DNA from: Phycisphaerales bacterium UBA4658
GTDB taxonomy: Bacteria > Planctomycetota > Phycisphaerae > Phycisphaerales > UBA1924
Assembly: GCA_002405485.1 (NCBI GenBank)
Contig: DHLW01000037.1
Location: 1-21,193 of the forward strand
Length of the DNA: 21,193 nt
Direction: 5' to 3'
Made by a program: the position numbers and the translations under genes. Under the pieces are notes generated by a model. The model was not told where the DNA came from. It worked only from the letters and a program-made list of their open reading frames with translations, and ran no database searches. Within the stretch, counting starts at the first letter, position 1; every line of letters begins with the position of its first letter. Positions 1-7,658 of this stretch are shown here, piece after piece.

Positions 1-599
1 TCGTGCCAGACGGCAAAGCCGACGTCCGGCCGGGCCAGCGCGTGGCGCCGCACAGCTTCCAGCGCATGCGCCAGTTCGGTGGCGTCGGTTTTGAGGAACT
101 TGCGCCGGGCCGGGGTGCTGAAGAACAGCTCGCGCACTTCCACCGTGGTGCCGACCGTACGTGCTGCCGCAAGCAGCTCGCCGCTGCGGGCGTCCACGCG
201 CCAGGCGTGCGGGGCGTCGGCCGTGCGGCTGGTGAGGCTGAGGTCGGCCACAGAGGCGACGGCCGCCAGGGCCTCGCCGCGAAACCCCATGGTCCCGATG
301 CGATCCAGATCCTCCGGGGCGGCGACCTTGCTCGTGGCGTGCGGCGCGATGGCCAGGGAGAGCTCGGCCTCGGGAATGCCGCAGCCGTCGTCGGTGATGC
401 GAATGAGCTCGATGCCGCCCTGTTCGAGCTCGATGACGATTCGACGGGCGCCGGCATCGATCGCGTTCTCGACCACTTCCTTCACGACGCTTGCCGGGCG
501 ATCCACAACCTCGCCGGCGGCGATCTGATTGACCAGCAGCGGCGGGAGCTTCTGGATCGGCCGGCGGATCGACGGGTCGGTGGAGACGGTCGCGGACAT
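1..599 (-). CDS. mutL: DNA mismatch repair protein MutL, N-terminal part (runs off the left edge)
   Basis: This is the N-terminal 199 residues of MutL, the ATP-dependent matchmaker that links MutS mismatch recognition to strand incision. Reading from the ATG at 597-599, the GHKL ATPase motifs are in order. [20 protein letters not shown] (about 21-40) is followed by the Mg/ATP motif ENAIDAGA (44-51), then DDGCGI (70-75) and [16 protein letters not shown] (103-118). [11 protein letters not shown] comes further on, as in the MutL/PMS family. The C-terminal dimerisation domain would lie outside the window, so completeness cannot be judged. No strong Shine-Dalgarno sequence precedes the ATG. The gene follows the secreted protein at 653-1528 by 53 bases on the same strand and may be co-transcribed with it. 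The family call is firm. Confidence 0.95.
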   Translation of the reverse strand, partial: MSATVSTDPSIRRPIQKLPPLLVNQIAAGEVVDRPASVVKEVVENAIDAGARRIVIELEQGGIELIRITDDGCGIPEAELSLAIAPHATSKVAAPEDLDRIGTMGFRGEALAAVASVADLSLTSRTADAPHAWRVDARSGELLAAARTVGTTVEVRELFFSTPARRKFLKTDATELAHALEAVRRHALARPDVGFAVWH

Positions 600-652
600 C
601 GAAGCCAACTCTACGTTCGCGGGGGAGGTCGCGCAACCGACAGGCCGGCGAC

Positions 653-1528
653 TCAGGGTCGCGCGTTCTTCTTCGCCTCGGCGATGGCCTCGCGCACCTC
701 GGGCCCGTCGGGCAGAAACTCGAGGGTGTGGAGGACATTGCCCCATGCCGCCGGCGTCCCCTCGGCCTGGGCTCGCAGCCGGAGCAGGCGGATCAACGCC
801 TGTTTGTCGTTCAGATCGTGCGCGGACGAATACGCCGCCAGCCAGAGCATCCCGAAGCTCTTGGAGCGAACGTCCTTCTCAATCTTCAGCGCGGCCTCGC
901 CCTCGCGCAGGACGTCGGCGAGCCTGTTCTGCCCGGCGAGTGAGCGGAGCAGCAGCAATGAGCGATCGGGGCTCGGAGCCAGCTTCGCCCCGGCCCGGAC
1001 GAGCGTCTCGCACTCCTGCCAGGCCTCGGCGGCGGCGGCCTTGCCCGCGGCCTCGTCGAGCTGCTCGATGGTTGGCGAGCTGTTCAGCAGTTCCGGCGTG
1101 GCGAAGATCGGCGGGGCGGGCTGAAAGCCATTGGGCAGAATCACCGTGTGCACGCTTGTCGCGGGCGCACTCCTGGACTTCTCGGCACCGGCATAGACGG
1201 TGATGGTCGCGCCGAGCGCGGGCGTGCCGCGATGACCGTTGGATCCGACCGCGCCGGGAAGCTGCGTGGTGTGCCACGTCGAGACCAGCACATGGTCGCC
1301 GGGCTTGGCGTCGCCCTTCTGCACCGAGGCGACCCGGATGGTGTAGATGCGGGACTCGCTTCGGCCGACCTTGGAGACATGGATGCTCGAGACCGTGCCC
1401 GTCACGACGACGCTCGCCGACTCGCGCATGGACTCCACGGATCTGTTGGGCACCTCGGCGCGGATCGCAGGGGCGGCGATCAGGAGCACGCAGGCGACCA
1501 AGAGCAACGGAGCGAGCGCGATCCGCAT
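653..1528 (-). CDS. Secreted protein of unknown function with TPR-like C-terminal half
   Basis: This 291-residue protein has a classical signal peptide: MRIA, then a hydrophobic stretch [17 protein letters not shown], with likely cleavage after AIRA near residue 24. The next 100 or so residues read as a beta-rich domain ([11 protein letters not shown]...[12 protein letters not shown]...GDHVLVSTW). This resembles secreted domains in which a 'V.G.V' strand is followed by a 'KG' turn, but I cannot name the family. From about residue 150 on, helical Ala/Leu-rich repeats ([35 protein letters not shown]) look like divergent TPRs. That suggests protein binding in the periplasm. The start is supported by GGAGG six bases before the ATG. 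It lies 28 bases downstream of the cytochrome-dehydrogenase gene, so an operon is likely. Function is not assigned. Confidence 0.75.
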   Translation of the reverse strand: MRIALAPLLLVACVLLIAAPAIRAEVPNRSVESMRESASVVVTGTVSSIHVSKVGRSESRIYTIRVASVQKGDAKPGDHVLVSTWHTTQLPGAVGSNGHRGTPALGATITVYAGAEKSRSAPATSVHTVILPNGFQPAPPIFATPELLNSSPTIEQLDEAAGKAAAAEAWQECETLVRAGAKLAPSPDRSLLLLRSLAGQNRLADVLREGEAALKIEKDVRSKSFGMLWLAAYSSAHDLNDKQALIRLLRLRAQAEGTPAAWGNVLHTLEFLPDGPEVREAIAEAKKNARP

Positions 1529-1556
1529 GGAGAACCTCCGATGATCAAACCGAGCT

Positions 1557-3101
1557 TTACCTGGGCGGTTGCGAGTTGGTGGGCGTCAGCCGAACGACCT
1601 TGTCCGGGCCGTTCAGCACGACGTAGACCGAGCCGTCAGGCCCGGTGACGACGTCGCGGACGCGGCCCAGTCGGTGGACGATGTCCTCGCGCTCGACGAC
1701 CTGACCATCCTTGATCCGCAGACGCTCGACGACTTCTCCGGCGAGGCCGCCGGCGATCAGATCGCCCTTCCACTTGGGGAACAGCTCGCCCTTTGGCCCG
1801 GGTCGGACGACATCCAGGCCGCACACGGCGATGGAGGGCAGCCAGACCCACGTCGGCATCTCGAACTTCTGTTCGCTCGTTGGCCAGGGAGTGCGGAGGG
1901 GCGCGTCGGAGTAGTTGATGCCGAAGCTGATGACGGGCCAGCCGTAGTTGGCGGCCTTCTTGATGAGGTTGAGTTCATCGCCGCCGCGTGGCCCGTGCTC
2001 GGTGTCCCACAGGTTGCCCTGCAGATCGAGGACGAGCCCCTGCGGGTTGCGATGCCCGTAGGAGTAGATCGAGGGATAGGCGTTCGGGGTGTTCACAAAC
2101 GGGTTGTCGGCGGGGACGCCGCCATCGTCCCAGATGCGGAAGACCTTGCCGTGGGGCTTGGTGAGATCCTGGGCCATGTCGCCGCGTCCGCGTTCGCCGA
2201 TGGCGAAGTACAGGTATCGCTTCTTGGCGTCGCCCTTGGCCGCGGCATCGGCGACGGGTTCCGAGAAGACGATGCGCGAGCCGAAGTGGAGGCCGCCGTT
2301 CTGGTAGTGCTCGGGCTTGCCCTCCCAGATGGTCTGCTGGTCGGTCCAGGCCCAGGCGTTCTCGCCGGTGCTCTTGAGCTTGCCGCGGACAACCTTGGTG
2401 AGGCCCTTGCGTTCCTGGGGGTCGCTGAAGGCGAGATAGACCCAGCCGTTGGTCGCGTAGTCCGGATGGACGGCGACATCCATCATGCCGCCCTGACCGC
2501 TGGCAAAGACCTTGGGTATCCCGACGATGGGCTGGGAGACCTTGCCGCCGGGCATGCCGGTGGTGTGCACCCGCACTGGGCCTGGGCGTTCGGCGATGAG
2601 CATCTGGCCCGTTGGGAGGAAGTCGACGCTCCAGGGGGTGTCGAGCCCGTCGGCGACGTCGGAAACACGGAAGGCATGGTGCTGGGTGGTGTAGACGTTG
2701 TCGACGGGTTTCTTGAGGGTGCCGATGCCGCCTCGGCGTCGGCGGTCGCGATCCTGGAGTTCGCGAATGTGCACGACCAGAGACCAGATCTGAGCATCTT
2801 CGAGCGTTGAGCCGAAGGCCTCCATGCCCGCGGAGTCGCCGCCCTCGTCCTTGACGCCGTTTTTGATGGCGTCGAAGAACTGCCGGTCGAACTTCATGCG
2901 GTCGACGCCGAGGTACTTGTCATCGAGGAGCGTGGCGGTTCCAGCGCCGCCCCCCTGGCCGCGGTCGCCGTGGCACTTGGCGCAGTTGTCGACCCACAGC
3001 CGGGTGGCGCCCTGGGCGAGGGCGCTGGACGCGGAGGCGGCGCCGACGGCGGCGGCAAGCAGAGGAGCAAGGTCGAGAGCGCGAATGAGGGACTTCACCA
3101 T
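1557..3101 (-). CDS. Cytochrome c-fused PQQ-dependent sugar (aldose) dehydrogenase
   Basis: This 514-residue exported protein joins a c-type cytochrome to a GSDH-family (glucose/sorbosone dehydrogenase) beta-propeller. The signal peptide ends near ASSALAQ (residue 30). The heme site is CAKCH (40-44), followed by GDRGQGG, and Met93 in AGMEAFG is the likely distal heme ligand. A basic linker (RDRRRRGG, about 117-125) leads to the propeller. There VADGLDTPWSVDFLPTG (149-165), MLIAERPGPV, GGMMDVAVHPDYATNGWVY (204-222), YSYGHRNPQGL (347-356) and WDTEHGPRGGDELN (365-378) are hallmarks of soluble aldose sugar dehydrogenases. Expected chemistry is PQQ-linked oxidation of a sugar C1 with electrons passed to the attached heme. 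The substrate is unknown. No clear ribosome site precedes the ATG; the start was chosen because it gives the signal peptide. Confidence 0.88.
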   Translation of the reverse strand: MVKSLIRALDLAPLLAAAVGAASASSALAQGATRLWVDNCAKCHGDRGQGGGAGTATLLDDKYLGVDRMKFDRQFFDAIKNGVKDEGGDSAGMEAFGSTLEDAQIWSLVVHIRELQDRDRRRRGGIGTLKKPVDNVYTTQHHAFRVSDVADGLDTPWSVDFLPTGQMLIAERPGPVRVHTTGMPGGKVSQPIVGIPKVFASGQGGMMDVAVHPDYATNGWVYLAFSDPQERKGLTKVVRGKLKSTGENAWAWTDQQTIWEGKPEHYQNGGLHFGSRIVFSEPVADAAAKGDAKKRYLYFAIGERGRGDMAQDLTKPHGKVFRIWDDGGVPADNPFVNTPNAYPSIYSYGHRNPQGLVLDLQGNLWDTEHGPRGGDELNLIKKAANYGWPVISFGINYSDAPLRTPWPTSEQKFEMPTWVWLPSIAVCGLDVVRPGPKGELFPKWKGDLIAGGLAGEVVERLRIKDGQVVEREDIVHRLGRVRDVVTGPDGSVYVVLNGPDKVVRLTPTNSQPPR

Positions 3102-3123
3102 GCCAGCATGGTAGTCGAACAGA

Positions 3124-4329
3124 TCACCCCTTCAGAATCGCGGCCTGAAGCGTCTCGGGCGCCTCATAGGCGAGCCCGAAGAGCGTCTGATTGAACTGCG
3201 CATAGGAGCACTGTTCCTGTCGGACCAGTCCCTTGGCGGGGAGCTTGCCCTGGCGGTGCAGGTCGACCATGGCGCAGACGCCGGCGGCGGTGGTGAGCTC
3301 GATCGCGGGCCAGACGCGACCGAAGAGCTCGGTGGCGCGGACGTCCTTGCGGATGTTGATCTGCTCGCGCCGGCCGTCGCGGATGCCGATGCCCGAGACG
3401 AAGACGATGACCAGGTCCTGCAGCGTGCGGGCGATGGCGTGATCCAGGAGGTCGATGGCGAGCTTGCGGTTGAAGACCTGCCCCGTGGCCGAGGGCTTGG
3501 CGTGCTCGACGCCCAGGCGGAGGTCCTGCAGCAGGAACTTCATGAGGTCGCGGTGGCCCGGGTAGCGGATGGTCTTGTACGCGATGCGCGACTCGCGGGT
3601 GGTCTTCTTCTCCTCGACCAGCGTGTCGATGAGCGAACCCACGCCGCCGGAGGTGTAGAACGCCTCGTACTTCACGCCCTCGTAGCTGAAGACCTCCAGA
3701 CCCTCGAGCGCCGGGAGCTTCTCCATGTGCCCGTCGATCATCACGTTGCACGGCTCGCAATACTCGTTCACTACGCCGGCGGTGGACCAGGTCACGTTGT
3801 AGTGCAGCGCGTTGGTCGGGTGCTGCGGCACGGCCCCGACGCGGAGCGTGAGCTCGTGGATCTCGCTGAACTGACGGGCCACTTCGTAGCCCGCGATGGC
3901 GACGTACCCGGGCGCCAGGCCGCACTGCGGCACAAGGGCGACCTTGGCTCGGCCCTCTCGGGCGATCTTGGCGACCCGCTCGGTGGTCTCGACGTCCTCG
4001 GTCACGTCGAAGTAGTGCACGCCCATCTCATTGGCCAGCTCGGCAATGCCAGCGACCATGTCATAGGGAAGCATGCAGATGACCGCGTGCATGCCGGAGA
4101 GCGCGGCCCGGACGGCCGACGCGTCGGAAGCATCCAGGACCAGCGTCCTGAAGTCGACGGCGTGCCGCACCGACGCCTTGAGCCGGGCCAGATTCTGCTC
4201 GGTCTCCCGCAGATGGGACGGGTCGCGATCGGCGACGGTGATGCTGTAGTTGCCCTGCCCGCAGGCCAGCAGCAGTTCGGCGACCGACTTGCCGACCTTG
4301 CCGCCACCGAGAACCAGAACCTTGTGCAT
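3124..4329 (-). CDS. Saccharopine dehydrogenase-like NAD(P) oxidoreductase
   Basis: This 401-residue protein belongs to the saccharopine dehydrogenase/reductase (Lys9-type) family. It starts with a Rossmann fold, MHKVLVLGGGKVGKSVAELL (glycines 8, 10 and 13), and an acidic VADRD at the end of strand 2. Typical family blocks follow: YFDVTED, LVPQCGLAPGYVAIAG, TSGGVGSLIDTL, YKTIRYPGHRDLMKFLL and ELTTAAGVCAMVDL. Members oxidise or reduce saccharopine-type imino acids in lysine metabolism. Relatives make carboxynorspermidine or homospermidine, so the substrate is not certain. A longer open frame extends upstream to 4554, but GGAGGAG eight bases before the ATG at 4327-4329 fixes the start, and the Rossmann motif is then correctly at the N-terminus. 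The cytochrome-dehydrogenase gene follows after 22 bases. Confidence 0.85.
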   Translation of the reverse strand: MHKVLVLGGGKVGKSVAELLLACGQGNYSITVADRDPSHLRETEQNLARLKASVRHAVDFRTLVLDASDASAVRAALSGMHAVICMLPYDMVAGIAELANEMGVHYFDVTEDVETTERVAKIAREGRAKVALVPQCGLAPGYVAIAGYEVARQFSEIHELTLRVGAVPQHPTNALHYNVTWSTAGVVNEYCEPCNVMIDGHMEKLPALEGLEVFSYEGVKYEAFYTSGGVGSLIDTLVEEKKTTRESRIAYKTIRYPGHRDLMKFLLQDLRLGVEHAKPSATGQVFNRKLAIDLLDHAIARTLQDLVIVFVSGIGIRDGRREQINIRKDVRATELFGRVWPAIELTTAAGVCAMVDLHRQGKLPAKGLVRQEQCSYAQFNQTLFGLAYEAPETLQAAILKG

Positions 4330-4656
4330 AGCCGTTCTCCTCCCTGAACCAGTGCCAAAGCACGGCGGGGCCGATGGTACGCGGACGGGATCGAGCGCGT
4401 GCGAGGAGCGCTCGGGGTTGTGCGGAGTCGGCATAACCCGCGTATGGACCTCGGGTTCTCCACAGGCTCGCTCTCCGGGGCCAGCGGGAGCCAGCCCGGC
4501 GGTGCGGAGCGGGGTCCGTCGACGCGGACGTTTCGGACGGGCTTGCCCGCACAACCGTCACGACCTGCACCTTTTGGCTGACAAGTTCGGATCAAGGCCC
4601 GCAGTCTGACTCTGGGCGTTCCGATACCCACTGGACCGAAGTGGAGGTGTTTGCCC
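4330..4656. other. Divergent intergenic region (327 bases) without a supported gene
   Basis: This is the 5' region of two divergent transcription units. No reading frame on either strand has coding character, and I recognise no structured RNA. It contains an inverted repeat, CGAGCGC (4392-4398) and GCGCTCG (4408-4414), with a nine-base spacer. This could be an operator or a leader hairpin. No convincing sigma-70 promoter could be fixed by eye for either gene. The last 30 bases hold the ribosome site and small hairpin listed separately. Confidence 0.5.
4628..4647 (+). promoter_or_regulatory. Shine-Dalgarno with overlapping small hairpin before the 95-residue gene
   Basis: GGAGG at 4643-4647 lies nine bases before the ATG at 4657 and decides that start over an upstream TTG. 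CCACT (4628-4632) can pair with AGTGG (4640-4644) across a seven-base loop. That would cover the first two bases of the ribosome site. The stem is only five pairs, so a regulatory role is speculative. Confidence 0.4.
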
Positions 4657-4944
4657 ATGAGTTCTCCCCAGCGCAGCTTCGATCAGGTTCGCTCGATCCT
4701 GGGCAAGCTCGATCGCAACATCGACGCGGCGCGTCAGCGCCGACTCCAGGTGGCCCCCGCGGGGGGGATGATGCCCGCCCCGGCGCCCTTGCCTGCTCCG
4801 GCTCCGCAGCCGGCTGCAGTCCGGCCAGGCTTTGGGCAACAGCAGTCTCCGATGCCCACGTTCTCGTCGGCGGCTCCGCAGCGTTCGCCCTATGGCCGAG
4901 CGCAGCCGCTGCGCCCGGATCGCCGGACGCAGACCGGCTCGTGA
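4657..4944 (+). CDS. Small Pro/Ala/Gln-rich protein of unknown function
   Basis: This 95-residue protein has two parts. The N-terminal 30 residues (MSSPQRSFDQVRSILGKLDR, then NIDAARQRRLQ) look like one charged amphipathic helix. The rest is low complexity: GGMMPAPAPLPAPAPQPA followed by Pro, Gln, Ser and Arg, presumably disordered. It has no signal peptide or membrane segment, so it should be cytoplasmic. I do not recognise a family. A good ribosome site and third-position GC bias support a real gene. It ends 46 bases before the STAS-domain gene on the same strand, so the two are probably co-transcribed. A role as a small adaptor for that regulator is only a guess. Confidence 0.65.
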   Translation: MSSPQRSFDQVRSILGKLDRNIDAARQRRLQVAPAGGMMPAPAPLPAPAPQPAAVRPGFGQQQSPMPTFSSAAPQRSPYGRAQPLRPDRRTQTGS

Positions 4945-4990
4945 TGAGTCCACGCCTTGTCATCCGCCGCGGACGCGGCAGAGGGGTTCG

Positions 4991-5443
4991 GTGATCAAGA
5001 ACCTGAAAAAACTCTTCGGCGTGAACGATTCCTCGGGCGGGCAGGACGCCCCGTCGCTGGAGAGCCGTCCCGCCCCTCGGCCATCGCACCCGATGCTCAC
5101 GAGCGAGGTCATCGGGCAGACGCTGGTGATCACGATCGTGGAGCGGGAGCTCAACGCGGTGAGCAGCGCTGAAGTCTCGTTTGAGATCAAGAACATCTAC
5201 GCCCACCAGCCGGGAGTTCGGCACATCGTGCTGGACCTCGAGAACATCAAGTACGTCGACTCCGCCGGGCTCAACGCCATGGTCGACCTGCTGGGGACCG
5301 TGAAGAAGCGCATGGGACGGCTGGGGATCGCCGCGGCGACGCAGCACGTTGAGGTGCTCTTCAAGCTCACGCGGCTGGAACTCGTCTTCACGATTCGCCG
5401 GACGGTGATCGAGGTCATCGACGCGATCGAGCCGCGAGAGTGA
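4991..5443 (+). CDS. STAS-domain anti-sigma factor antagonist-like protein
   Basis: This 150-residue protein has a single STAS domain over about residues 35-148. In SpoIIAA/RsbV-type proteins this domain binds an anti-sigma factor or kinase and is switched by serine phosphorylation. The core strands (TLVITIVERELN, HIVLDLENIKYVDSAGLN) are clear. YVDSAGLNAM places the usual phospho-acceptor serine at residue 91. The N-terminal 35 residues are a charged, Pro/Ser-rich leader (MIKNLKKLFGVNDSSGG). I chose the GTG at 4991, preceded by an AGAGGGG-like ribosome site. Upstream in-frame ATGs lie inside the preceding gene and give unlikely protein. No serine kinase, phosphatase or sigma factor gene is in the window, so the partner is unknown. 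Confidence 0.85.
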   Translation: MIKNLKKLFGVNDSSGGQDAPSLESRPAPRPSHPMLTSEVIGQTLVITIVERELNAVSSAEVSFEIKNIYAHQPGVRHIVLDLENIKYVDSAGLNAMVDLLGTVKKRMGRLGIAAATQHVEVLFKLTRLELVFTIRRTVIEVIDAIEPRE

Positions 5444-5449
5444 CGCACA

Positions 5450-5464
5450 CAGGCGAGACGCCTG
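5450..5464. terminator. Possible bidirectional terminator hairpin between convergent genes
   Basis: CAGGCG-AGA-CGCCTG is a perfect six-pair GC-rich stem with a three-base loop. It lies between the stop codon of the STAS gene (5443) and that of the DUF885 gene (5476). No T tract follows on either strand. It is therefore at best a weak intrinsic terminator. Confidence 0.3.
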
Positions 5465-5475
5465 CGCCGCCACTC

Positions 5476-7386
5476 CTATTCACGCTGCGCAATCCACCGA
5501 TCGATCTTGGCCTCCAACGCCGGCAGCGGGAGCGCGCCCGAGTCCAACAGTGCATCATGGAACGTTCGGCGGTCGAACCGGTCGCCGAGGGCCTTCTCAG
5601 CACGTGCGCGAAGCTCACGGATCTTGAGCTCGCCGATCTTGTACGCGCAGGCCTGGCCCGGCCAGGCGATGTAGCGATCGACCTCGCGTTCAATGTTCAG
5701 CGGCGAGAGCGACGTGACGCGGAGCATGTACTCGATCGCCTGAGTGCGTGACCAGCCCTTGGCGTGGATGCCCGTGTCGACGACCAGCCGAGACGCCCGC
5801 CACATCTCGTAGCTGAGCCGACCGAAGTCGTCATAGGGATCGCTGTAGAGATGGGCGGGCGCATCCCCCGAACCAGCTCCCGAACCCGAAATGGTGTTTG
5901 CTGGTCCGCCGCCGTCGCCGACTTCCAGCCCGAGCCGCTCGGCGTAGAGCGCCCAGCCCTCGACGAAGGCGGTGTAGCTGCTGAACGTTCGGAAGGGATG
6001 CTGGTTCTTGAGCTCCTGGGCGAGAGCGATCTGGTGGTGGTGACCGGGGACGGCCTCGTGCAGGGTGAGGGCGACCATCTCGTACTTGGGACGCTGATCG
6101 AGCTTGTAGGTGTTGCACATGAACCAGCCGGGGGTGCCGGCCTCGATCGAGCCTCGGTAGTAGTACGCCGTCGGCGACGTGGGCGCGGTAATGGCGGGCA
6201 GCTCGCGCACGCCGTAGGGCAACCGGGGCAGCACGGTGAAGAGCTTGGGCATCTCGGCATCGATGCGCTTGGAGATCTCGCGATAGCCGGCAAGCAGATC
6301 CTCGGCCCGCGTGTAGTAGAAGCGCGGATCGGTCCGGAGATAGGCCAGGAACGCTCCGAACAGCTCGTCGCCGGAGAGCTCGTCCTTCCGCGGAAAGTCC
6401 GTCCTCGCGATGACGTCCATCATTTCGGCACGGATGCGAGCGACTTCGCTCAGGCCCAGGGCATGCACGTCGAGGGCGCTCATGGGCAGCGTCGTGTGCC
6501 GCCGAAGCGCCTGGTCATAGCCCGCCGGGCCGTCCACTCCGTCGGAATAGGCGACAGTCTCTCGGCACTTGGGGATGTATTCATCTCGGAGGAACGCGCC
6601 AAGGCGCGCAAACGCGGGCACGATCCCGTCGCGGATGGCCGCCCGGGCCCGGACAGCGGCGGGATCGGTCATCGGTCTGGCACGGAACGGGGCATAGAAC
6701 CGGCTCAGCGTCGGCGACTCGCGCACGTCGTCGGTGGCCAGCATCAGGCACTGATCGACGGTGCCGACCATGACAACCTTGGGCGGCACGCGACCGGCGG
6801 CGAGACCGGCTCGCATCTGCTCGATGATCTGATCGATCTGCCCGGGAACGAGCTCCAGCCGTCGCGCATGATCCGCATAGTCGGCGTCGGTCGCGAAGGG
6901 GAGCGGATCGTGCATCTGCGGGAGCCAGACCTGCGGGCCGGACCGGGCGTCAATCGGCGTCTGCTCGGGAAAGAACCGGGCCTGGGCAAGGTCCGATTCG
7001 AGCTCCGAGCGGAGCAGGTCGGCGTCCAGCCGGTCAACCTCCGAGAGCCGGGCAAGGTCCAGCCGGTCCAGCCGCTGGAGCCGGGCGCGGCGAAGGTCCC
7101 GCCCCTTCTGGATGGCCTCGGGCGAGAGATCGGCGAGGCGCTGGGCGTGCCGAGCGTCGCCACGCTGCACGGCGTCCAGCGGATCCTCCTGCAGGAGCTG
7201 CTCGACGTGTTCATCGAGGATCGCCAGAAGCTCGGGATCGCGGCCCTGTCGCCACGGGCCCTTGGCATCCAGGACTGGGGAGACCGCGGCCGCCGGACTG
7301 GACGACGAACCCGCCGCCGTCGACGGCCCGGGACCGAGCGTGTGGGTGAGGAGCAGAGCGGAGCCGACCAGAGCGAACTGCAGCAT
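5476..7386 (-). CDS. DUF885 family secreted protein (putative metallo-hydrolase)
   Basis: This 636-residue protein belongs to the large DUF885 family, whose members have a gluzincin-like HExxxGHx motif and are thought to be metallopeptidases. The signature LHEAVPGHHHQIALAQE starts at about residue 442. Further family blocks follow: AFVEGWALYAERLGLE, and then FGRLSYEMWRASRLVVDTGIH near the C-terminus. The N-terminus (MLQFALVGSALLLTHTLG) is a likely signal peptide, followed by a Ser/Ala/Pro linker to about residue 40. An in-frame ATG 17 codons upstream (7437) would put charged residues before the signal, so 7386 is preferred although no ribosome site is clear. An insertion rich in Gly and Ser (GDGGGPANTISGSGAGSGD) precedes the YSDPYDDFG block. 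Its substrate is unknown. Confidence 0.88.
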   Translation of the reverse strand: MLQFALVGSALLLTHTLGPGPSTAAGSSSSPAAAVSPVLDAKGPWRQGRDPELLAILDEHVEQLLQEDPLDAVQRGDARHAQRLADLSPEAIQKGRDLRRARLQRLDRLDLARLSEVDRLDADLLRSELESDLAQARFFPEQTPIDARSGPQVWLPQMHDPLPFATDADYADHARRLELVPGQIDQIIEQMRAGLAAGRVPPKVVMVGTVDQCLMLATDDVRESPTLSRFYAPFRARPMTDPAAVRARAAIRDGIVPAFARLGAFLRDEYIPKCRETVAYSDGVDGPAGYDQALRRHTTLPMSALDVHALGLSEVARIRAEMMDVIARTDFPRKDELSGDELFGAFLAYLRTDPRFYYTRAEDLLAGYREISKRIDAEMPKLFTVLPRLPYGVRELPAITAPTSPTAYYYRGSIEAGTPGWFMCNTYKLDQRPKYEMVALTLHEAVPGHHHQIALAQELKNQHPFRTFSSYTAFVEGWALYAERLGLEVGDGGGPANTISGSGAGSGDAPAHLYSDPYDDFGRLSYEMWRASRLVVDTGIHAKGWSRTQAIEYMLRVTSLSPLNIEREVDRYIAWPGQACAYKIGELKIRELRARAEKALGDRFDRRTFHDALLDSGALPLPALEAKIDRWIAQRE

Positions 7387-7468
7387 GTCCAAGAGCGTAT
7401 CCGAAGCGGCAAGCGGCTCGGTCTTGGGGGGGCACACGCACGGCGGAGCCCCAAGTGCATGGCCGGCC

Positions 7469-7498
7469 TTGCCGATACGCGGCGTGGAGCCCTACTAT
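7469..7498 (+). promoter_or_regulatory. Sigma-70-type promoter for tRNA-Gln
   Basis: TTGCCG (7469-7474) and TACTAT (7493-7498) are separated by 18 bases and fit -35 and -10 boxes. Transcription would start near 7505, leaving about 27 bases of leader before the tRNA. This assignment rests on consensus match and position only. Confidence 0.55.
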
Positions 7499-7531
7499 TC
7501 AGACCCGTTCCTTCTGGACCGGGCAATCCGC

Positions 7532-7602
7532 TGGGGATTGGTGTAACGGTAGCACGAGTGACTCTGACTCACTTAGTCTAGGTTCGAATCCTAGATCCCC
7601 AA
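7532..7602 (+). tRNA. trnQ: tRNA-Gln (anticodon CTG)
   Basis: The 71-base sequence folds as a full cloverleaf. The acceptor stem TGGGGAT pairs with ATCCCCA. The D stem GTG/CAC encloses TAACGGTAG. The anticodon stem AGTGA/TCACT encloses the loop CTCTGAC, which gives anticodon CTG (codon CAG, glutamine). The T arm is CTAGG-TTCGAAT-CCTAG, with discriminator A. The weak U-A first pair of the acceptor stem is typical of tRNA-Gln. The CCA end is not encoded (ACTTTT follows), so a CCA-adding enzyme is needed. It lies alone, divergent from the DUF885 gene. Confidence 0.95.
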
Positions 7603-7658
7603 CTTTTCCTGCAACTCCGGGTGTGTGTCACCTGCATCGGGCAGCGAGCCGCGATGGA

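Noticed and set aside
1..1124. A 373-codon plus-strand frame over mutL and the secreted protein
   Set aside because: It crosses two minus-strand genes and their gap, and its sequence has no domain. MutL motifs are on the other strand.
4330..4554. N-terminal extension of the saccharopine dehydrogenase-like protein
   Set aside because: The open frame continues upstream, but the added residues are Arg/Pro-rich without pattern. The Rossmann motif and a strong GGAGGAG site fix the start at 4329.
4330..4656. A structured RNA (SRP, 6S, tmRNA or riboswitch) in the largest gap
   Set aside because: I looked for the conserved cores of these RNAs and saw none. Only a small inverted repeat and a weak hairpin are present.
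5764..7581. A 605-codon open frame on the plus strand opposite the DUF885 gene
   Set aside because: It is the antisense shadow of a high-GC gene. It has no recognisable domain, and the opposite strand encodes a complete DUF885 protein with its HEAVPGHH motif. Its end also runs through the tRNA.
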